From NCBI GenBank assembly GCA_002297505.1, contig DBLQ01000110.1, positions 18,223 to 82,222 of the forward strand: a stretch of DNA of 64,000 nucleotides, written 5' to 3'. The notes beneath the pieces are model-generated. The model had not been told where the DNA came from, made no database searches, and saw nothing but the letters and a program-made list of their open reading frames with translations. This document shows positions 58,908 through 64,000 of this stretch, one piece after another. Numbering within the stretch: position 1 is the first letter of the stretch; every line of letters begins with the position of its first letter. A program made the position numbers and the translations under genes. The DNA is from Flavobacteriales bacterium UBA720. Its GTDB lineage: Bacteria > Bacteroidota > Bacteroidia > Flavobacteriales > Weeksellaceae.

Positions 58908-60566
58908 TTACGAAAACATTTTCCTCCTCAGAAAATAAAATGCGGCACCCAAAGCTCCCAGAATTCCCAAAGGCAAAAGCAGATTAAACCATTGCCAGTC
59001 GGATTTTTCTTCATCAATTCTTTGCCGGTCCAGCAATCGCACTTCGATGGTTCTGTCGCGCAGTTCCATCAGATTGCTATCATCCAGAAGATAATCCAGA
59101 GCATTTCTCAGGAATTGTGCGTTGCCGTAATGTTCTTTGGTAAGCAAATCTTCGCCCAAAGGCAGCGGCTGTCCTTTCCATATTTGATTTCTGGCAATGT
59201 CGCCGTCGGCAATAACGAGCATTTTATTCTCAGGACTCTGCGCTCTGAAGCCGGGATAAGAATTTTTCTCACTTCTTGTCGCATAAGCCGATTGAAATTT
59301 TCCTTCCAAAGCCACCGCAAAAATCTTCGGCTGTGATGGTCGTTCCATCTCGCCAATGCTGTCGGTTCTCACGATTTCAGAAAGCGCGACATAGTTCGGA
59401 ACGGTTTTGCTCGTTGTTCTCTCGCTGGATTCGAAAAGGACTTTGGTTTTGATATTGGGTCTTCCCAACGTATCAATCGACGTGGGAAATTCGAACTTGA
59501 CAGGATTGATGTTCTTCGTAATCGGATTTTTGGTTTCAGCGATTCCTAAAGGGAAATAAGGCCAGAGAAAACTGCTATATTGCGGATTTCCGGCCACTTC
59601 TCCCGACACGATTCTTACCAATGCCGACTTTTTCATATCCTTGGTGAGCGCCGGATTGATTCTCAGTCCATAATTGAACATAAAATCGGTCAGGTTAAGG
59701 TCAATCGGGTAAGCCATAATTTTCTTGGCCTGAAAAAGCGTGTCCATTTCGGCATTCACGGCGTCAATCATCCACAATGTTTTTCCGCCATTCATAATAT
59801 ATTGGTCGAGAATCACTTTCTCATTATCGGTAAAGGCTTTTCTGGGTTTTGCGATGACCAAAGCGTCCATTTGTTTCAGTTTCGGAACATCAGCCAGGGA
59901 TAATTCGGTTTTGTTTTCCGGAATGATCGGGCCGATGTTGTAATTCTCCATTGCCAGATCCAAAAATCCACGGAATTCATCCGGTCCCAATTCCTGCTGA
60001 TTGACCAAAAAACCAATATTCTTCGCCGTTTCTTCTGTCATTCCTTTTATAGTGGAAACGAAATTATATTCTAAGTTCTCTATCGATTTGCTGAGTTGTG
60101 TTGCCGCATCAATTCCGGATTGCTGAACGATCAATGGAACCGAAGTGCCGTATCCATTATATTTGATGGCAGCGTAAGGAAACATCACGATTTCGGAGAT
60201 TTTGCCGTCCTTCATATCAGGAAGGATCGACGGCTGCATTCCCATTCCTTTCAGTGTATCCTGTGGAATTTTCTCGGCAATCGGGTCACGGAATTTGTAA
60301 TCGATTTTTGGATTGATTTTCCGGAACTCGTCCAGCATAAATTTGGTTTCGTTCGAAAGTTGCTTGAAAGAAGCCGGAAAATCACCTTCCAGATAAACTT
60401 CAATAGTCATTGGTTTCTTCACCTGTTCCAAAACCTTAATCGTCGATTCCGAAAGTGTGTAGCGCTTTTCCGCTGTCAAATCAAAACGTTTATAAACAAT
60501 GCCACTCATCCCGATAACAAGGAGAACAGCGATGATAATCAAAGTGATTTTATTTTTTTTATTCAT
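58908..60566 (-). CDS. gldG: GldG, gliding-motility ABC transporter auxiliary subunit
   Basis: 552 residues. N-terminal helix (ITLIIIAVLLVIGMSGIVY), a periplasmic ABC_transp_aux domain (KPMTIEVYLEGDFPASFKQL, NPKIDYKFRDP, DALVIAKPRKAFTDNEKVILDQYIMNGGKTLW) and a C-terminal helix (LLLPLGILGALGAAFYFL). Together with GldF and the ATPase GldA (not in this window) it forms a membrane complex needed for gliding in Flavobacterium. Upstream gldF is 304 nt away, separated by a tandem repeat array. Confidence 0.93.
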   Translation of the reverse strand: MNKKNKITLIIIAVLLVIGMSGIVYKRFDLTAEKRYTLSESTIKVLEQVKKPMTIEVYLEGDFPASFKQLSNETKFMLDEFRKINPKIDYKFRDPIAEKIPQDTLKGMGMQPSILPDMKDGKISEIVMFPYAAIKYNGYGTSVPLIVQQSGIDAATQLSKSIENLEYNFVSTIKGMTEETAKNIGFLVNQQELGPDEFRGFLDLAMENYNIGPIIPENKTELSLADVPKLKQMDALVIAKPRKAFTDNEKVILDQYIMNGGKTLWMIDAVNAEMDTLFQAKKIMAYPIDLNLTDFMFNYGLRINPALTKDMKKSALVRIVSGEVAGNPQYSSFLWPYFPLGIAETKNPITKNINPVKFEFPTSIDTLGRPNIKTKVLFESSERTTSKTVPNYVALSEIVRTDSIGEMERPSQPKIFAVALEGKFQSAYATRSEKNSYPGFRAQSPENKMLVIADGDIARNQIWKGQPLPLGEDLLTKEHYGNAQFLRNALDYLLDDSNLMELRDRTIEVRLLDRQRIDEEKSDWQWFNLLLPLGILGALGAAFYFLRRKMFS

Positions 60567-60611
60567 CTTTATTTAGTTGACAGTTTTTAGTTGTCGGTTG
60601 ATGGATTTAAT

Positions 60612-60861
60612 ACTCAATTTTGAATCTTTTTTACTCATCGTTGAGTCTTTTACACTCAAATTTGAGTCTTTTTTATTCACCGACGAGTATTTTTATTCAT
60701 CGATGAATGTTTTTTACTCTTGATTGAGTCTTTTTAACTCTTCGTTGAGTCTTTTTTATTCAACAATGACTGTTTTTAATCAACGATGAATGGTTTTTAC
60801 TCTTTGAAGAGTCTTTTCGACACGTTATTAAGACTTTTATACTCGTTGTCGAATGTTTTAT
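60612..60861. repeat. 21-nt tandem array, twelve copies, between gldF and gldG
   Basis: Twelve contiguous units of 20-21 nt at 60612-60861 (two units are 20 nt). Each has the form ACTC-centre-GAGT followed by CTTTTTT or a variant, so every unit contains a short palindrome and a T run. Copies differ by several substitutions. The array fills nearly the whole 304-nt gldF-gldG spacer. A copy of the AGTTGTCGGTTGATGG word lies just left of it. No gene inside. Confidence 0.85.
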
Positions 60862-60870
60862 ACTCGTTTT

Positions 60871-61599
60871 CTATTTCTTTTTCCAGACAAACCAGCTCGC
60901 CAATCCCAATCCTGAAAATATCACAAAAAGAAAATAGCAGACATCTCTGGTGTCAATTTGACCTCTTGTGAATGCCAGAAAATGCTGGTAAAACCCGATA
61001 TTCTGCAAAATATAATCGGCGCCGCCCATTAATTTATAACTTGCCAGTTGTTCAATCCCAAAATAAAGAATGAAACAAAGAAAAACGCCCAGCAGATAAG
61101 CCATAATTTGGTTCGATGACAACGAAGACGCTAAAATCCCGACTGCGGAAAAAGCGGCAATCAGAATAGTCAATCCGATGTAACTTCCGAAAGTCATACT
61201 GCCGTCGATATTGCCTTCCGGAACGCCTAAAACGTAAATCGTGTAATAGTAAACCAACGACGGCAACAAACATAAAATGCCAACCAACCAAACGGAAAGA
61301 AATTTCCCGCCAACGATTTCGGTGATTTTAACAGGTTGGGAAAACAACCAAAACAAGGTTCCGGATTGTTCTTCCTCCGCCAAAGTTCTCATGCTGATGG
61401 CCGGAATGATAAACATAAAAAGCCAGGGCGACAGCACAAAGAAACTTTGCAGCGTGGCACTTCCGATCTCGAAAAGATTAAAATTGTTCTCGAAGAAGAA
61501 CAGGAACAGAGCGGAAATAATACTGAAAGCCGCAATGATAATCCACGCGCTCCAGTTTCCGAAAAAATTCCAAAGTTCTTTTTTGAATATTGCTATCAT
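60871..61599 (-). CDS. gldF: GldF, gliding-motility ABC transporter permease
   Basis: 242 residues, six membrane helices, ABC-2 type. FKKELWNFFGNWSAWIII at the start, PAISMRTLAEEEQSGTLFWLFSQPVKITEIVGGKF as the cytoplasmic coupling segment, and a last helix (YFLFVIFSGLGLASWFVW). Partner of GldG downstream and of a GldA ATPase elsewhere. Confidence 0.93.
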   Translation of the reverse strand: MIAIFKKELWNFFGNWSAWIIIAAFSIISALFLFFFENNFNLFEIGSATLQSFFVLSPWLFMFIIPAISMRTLAEEEQSGTLFWLFSQPVKITEIVGGKFLSVWLVGILCLLPSLVYYYTIYVLGVPEGNIDGSMTFGSYIGLTILIAAFSAVGILASSLSSNQIMAYLLGVFLCFILYFGIEQLASYKLMGGADYILQNIGFYQHFLAFTRGQIDTRDVCYFLFVIFSGLGLASWFVWKKK

Positions 61600-61679
61600 A
61601 AATGGGTTGTAGGGTTTGAGTGTATGAGGGTTTTTGAGAGTTTTGCTGGGTTATAATCAATCTATTATCTATCTGTCTA

Positions 61680-62237
61680 TTATCTCCTGTCTTTGTTTTT
61701 ATTCTTATTCACCAATTTTACAATCGAAGTGATCAGAATAATTATTCCGAAAAATCCGAGTAATAATTGCCACCAATATTGTATAACGGCATATTTTAGG
61801 ATTACTGTAAAAACCACGGCGAATAAAATAAAAGTTGCAATCTCATTGAACTGCCGAAGCTTAATATTGGGAATCGAAAGTGTGTTTCCGTTGAGGTTTT
61901 TCAATTCCTTCACCCGCTTCCAGCACCAGAAATGATAAACTCCAAGACCAAGCAGAAATGTTAATTTCAAATGAAACCAAGGTGTTTTCATCAATCCGGA
62001 ATTAAGAACAATCATTGTCAGTCCGCTTAATAACATTAGAATTCCGGCTGGAATGGTAATGATATTCCAGAGCCGTACGGCCATAAAAGTGTATTGATTT
62101 CTGAGAATCTGCTGTTTTACTTCATCAAAATCATCGGTATCTTTATAGTAAACGAACAACCTCACAAGATAGAAAATCCCGGCAAAGTAGCTTACCATAA
62201 AAATAATGTGAATCGCCTTGATAATCGTATACAGCAT
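61680..62237 (-). CDS. hemJ: HemJ / CopD-like protoporphyrinogen IX oxidase
   Basis: 185 residues, five membrane helices. Conserved His in IKAIHIIFMVSYFAGIFYLVRL, Arg in MAVRLWN and the WFHLKLTFLLGLGVYHFW segment match HemJ, the O2-independent-type protoporphyrinogen oxidase of haem synthesis. Annotation as CopD-family is the alternative. A -7 box lies upstream. Confidence 0.82.
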   Translation of the reverse strand: MLYTIIKAIHIIFMVSYFAGIFYLVRLFVYYKDTDDFDEVKQQILRNQYTFMAVRLWNIITIPAGILMLLSGLTMIVLNSGLMKTPWFHLKLTFLLGLGVYHFWCWKRVKELKNLNGNTLSIPNIKLRQFNEIATFILFAVVFTVILKYAVIQYWWQLLLGFFGIIILITSIVKLVNKNKNKDRR

Positions 62238-62251
62238 CCGCGGAGTTTTTG

Positions 62252-62259
62252 CAAAGATA
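62252..62259 (-). promoter_or_regulatory. hemJ promoter (-7 box)
   Basis: Minus-strand TATCTTTG, exact match, 14 nt ahead of the ATG; no TTG at -33. Confidence 0.5.
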
Positions 62260-62383
62260 CTTTTTATTGGGTGAAGATGAAACAGGAAAAATGCAGTGAT
62301 AAATTCAGTATATTTGAATGATATTGTTACTAATGTGCTGATTCTTCAAAGAATTACGCTATTTTAGCTGGAAAATTATAACT

Positions 62384-64000
62384 ATGAAATTAAAATTACT
62401 GATTCTTTTTTTATTGACGTTTTACCTTTCAGGTTTTTCGCAGTCTGCGAGATTCGTCAGCAGACAGATTAATGACTATCATTCCAAAAATATTGCATTT
62501 CAGCCTGTCAAGCTGTTTTCATTGGATCACTCTGATAAAAATCTTGCCTATCAGAATGCTGCAAGGGATTTAAAAGTTTTAAAACTTGACAAAGACAAAC
62601 TGTCTCAGCTACTTGCAGAGAAACCCGAGGCTTTGCAGTTTTCTTTTCCGTTCGAAGATCTGGAACTTGTGGTAGAAATGGTCCGTGTGGATATTTATGC
62701 ACCGGAGTTCACACTGGAAACCAATAAACAGAAGACAGCAACTTATCATAAAGGCGTTTTCTACAGAGGTATCATTAAGGGTGATGAACGATCTGTAGTG
62801 GCATTCAGTTTTTTTGAAGATGATGTTATTGGTGTGGCTTCTGCGCTTCATATCGGGAATGTCACTCTTGGAAAGGCAAAGAACTCCGGGGATTTTGTCG
62901 TTTATAACGATCAAAAATTGACAGGCGTAAGTCCATTCATTTGCAATACGGATGAATTGATTCAGTCTGAGCAGCGCAAAATCAGTTATGATCCCCGTAC
63001 TTCCAAATCAGCTACTCTTACTAATAACTGTGTGAGGATCTATTATGAGATTTGCAATCAACCTTTTTTGCAGAATGGTGCCAGCGTGCAGAATACATTG
63101 AACTGGATATCAGCGGTTCATAATAATATTAATACTTTATATTACAACGACGGTGTAAAAATGTCGCTCAAGAAAGTTTTCATCTGGGAAACGGCAGATC
63201 CTTACACGGGAGATTATAATGATAATCTTTACAATTTCAGGATCAACAGGCAATTCTTTGACGGAGACCTTGCGCATCTTGTGAATTATCCTTCCACCAC
63301 CAGCGTGGCATTTTTGAATTCTCTTTGTGGGGAAAACCGTTATGCTTATTCGGGGGTCAATATGACGTACAATAGCTTGCCTACCTATTCCTGGATTATA
63401 GATGCAATGACGCACGAGATGGGCCATTCCCTGGGCTCACCCCATACGCACGACTGTGCTTGGAACGGCAACAGCACACCCATAGATGGCTGTGGTCCGG
63501 TTGCGGGTTATCCGGGGTTGTTTTGTGAAGAGGTGGCGCCTCTTCCGGAAAACGGCGGAACCATTATGAGCTATTGTCATCTGCTGAGCTATGTAGGTAA
63601 GAATTTTGCCAAAGGTTTTGGAGAGCAGCCTTCTGCACTGATCAGGCAAACGGTAGATGGCAAAAGTTGTCTTTCACAGGATTGTAATAATATGTGTACC
63701 TCTGCATCCACATCATTCTCGGTTGCAGATGCTGCCAGTACGTCTGTAGGCGTTTCGGTAAGTACAGCGCTTGCGGATGGCCAGTGGAACTATCGTGTGA
63801 CCACGCCTACAGGAGATCTAATAAAGGACGGTACTGCTTCCGGAAGCAATTTTACCATCAGCGGACTCAGTCCGGGTACATTCTATATAGTTGAAGTTGG
63901 AACGGCTTGTTCCGGCACTTTTCAGCAATCTCAAATTGTATTGACGGACGATAACTGGTGCGGCAAAATCATCACAGATGCCGGTGGTCCCAATGCCAAT
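62384..64000 (+). CDS. Secreted metzincin metalloprotease (M12-like), 5' part
   Basis: The frame opens at the ATG at 62384 and stays open to the right edge (539 codons visible). Signal peptide MKLKLLILFLLTFYLSGFSQ, propeptide-like region to about 200, then a reprolysin-like catalytic domain with H344-E-x-x-H348-x-x-G-x-x-H354 (HEMGHSLGSPHTHDC) and the Met-turn in GGTIMSYCH. After about residue 440 a fibronectin/Por-secretion-type beta domain begins (NYRVTTPTGDLIKDG). A T9SS sorting domain is expected beyond the window. Extracellular proteolysis is the inferred role. Confidence 0.9.
   Translation, partial: MKLKLLILFLLTFYLSGFSQSARFVSRQINDYHSKNIAFQPVKLFSLDHSDKNLAYQNAARDLKVLKLDKDKLSQLLAEKPEALQFSFPFEDLELVVEMVRVDIYAPEFTLETNKQKTATYHKGVFYRGIIKGDERSVVAFSFFEDDVIGVASALHIGNVTLGKAKNSGDFVVYNDQKLTGVSPFICNTDELIQSEQRKISYDPRTSKSATLTNNCVRIYYEICNQPFLQNGASVQNTLNWISAVHNNINTLYYNDGVKMSLKKVFIWETADPYTGDYNDNLYNFRINRQFFDGDLAHLVNYPSTTSVAFLNSLCGENRYAYSGVNMTYNSLPTYSWIIDAMTHEMGHSLGSPHTHDCAWNGNSTPIDGCGPVAGYPGLFCEEVAPLPENGGTIMSYCHLLSYVGKNFAKGFGEQPSALIRQTVDGKSCLSQDCNNMCTSASTSFSVADAASTSVGVSVSTALADGQWNYRVTTPTGDLIKDGTASGSNFTISGLSPGTFYIVEVGTACSGTFQQSQIVLTDDNWCGKIITDAGGPNAN

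Noticed and set aside
60612..60861. CRISPR array
   Set aside because: Units are contiguous 21-mers with no unique spacers between identical repeats, and no cas genes are present.

Overview
The window looks like a chromosomal segment of a Flavobacteriia bacterium, most likely family Weeksellaceae (Chryseobacterium or a close relative). The support is SusC/SusD outer-membrane pairs, Por/T9SS C-terminal sorting domains of type A and type B, the gliding genes gldF and gldG, an ATP synthase operon that stops at the gamma subunit, very few Shine-Dalgarno sequences, and promoters of the Bacteroidota type (-7 box TANNTTTG, -33 box TTG). Species-level identity is an inference. No rRNA, tRNA, CRISPR array, insertion sequence or prophage was seen.

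Layout. 1-5.9 kb: the 3' end of a Tyr/Asn/Arg-rich protein, a Spy-like secreted protein, ferritin, and a tandem pair of DUF3857/transglutaminase-like proteins. 6.1-10.1 kb (minus): a RecB/AddA-type helicase-nuclease and RNase HII. 10.2-19.9 kb: two SusC/SusD pairs, each closed by a strong terminator. 20-22.5 kb: a large type B T9SS adhesin-like protein. 22.5-23.9 kb: ffh. 24.3-30.1 kb: ATP synthase operon (AtpZ-like, a membrane protein, atpB-E-F-H-A-G; atpD and atpC are absent). 30.4-33.9 kb: a T9SS cargo protein, a CBS/CorC membrane protein, clpS and an orphan secreted protein. 33.9-39.15 kb: a divergent DNA-damage cassette, dnaE2-like and dinB on the minus strand against an XRE regulator and alkB on the plus strand, with a palindromic operator between them.

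39.2-45.4 kb is an AT-rich accessory island bounded by two almost identical 31-nt terminator hairpins. It holds a 21-nt tandem array, an uncharacterised coiled-coil protein, a small XRE regulator, two tiny membrane proteins, a double-glycine-leader (bacteriocin-like) peptide, several membrane proteins that may confer immunity, a membrane-anchored thioredoxin and a C39-peptidase ABC exporter. A 17-nt palindrome, TATTCCAAAATGGAATA, occurs twice intact and once degenerate. The intact copies stand at the same distance from the two putative promoters of the island. This is the best candidate here for an undescribed system: a regulated peptide production and export locus.

45.4-54.9 kb (minus): an M28 peptidase with T9SS signal, the rplT-rpmI-infC-thrS operon (infC probably starts at AUA), stress-type YflT-like paralogues, a 59-aa acidic protein, a DUF4230 protein, a thioredoxin-like lipoprotein, a MazG-like protein and an acyl-CoA dehydrogenase. 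55-57 kb: a barnase-barstar pair overlapping a GNAT gene, and a DinB/YfiT protein. 57.1-62.2 kb (minus): lnt, gldG, gldF (separated by twelve copies of a 21-nt repeat) and hemJ. 62.4 kb to the right edge: the 5' part of a secreted metzincin protease.

Intergenic regions carry several families of dispersed palindromic repeats, catalogued below. Family names were given from sequence recognition alone, without database searches.
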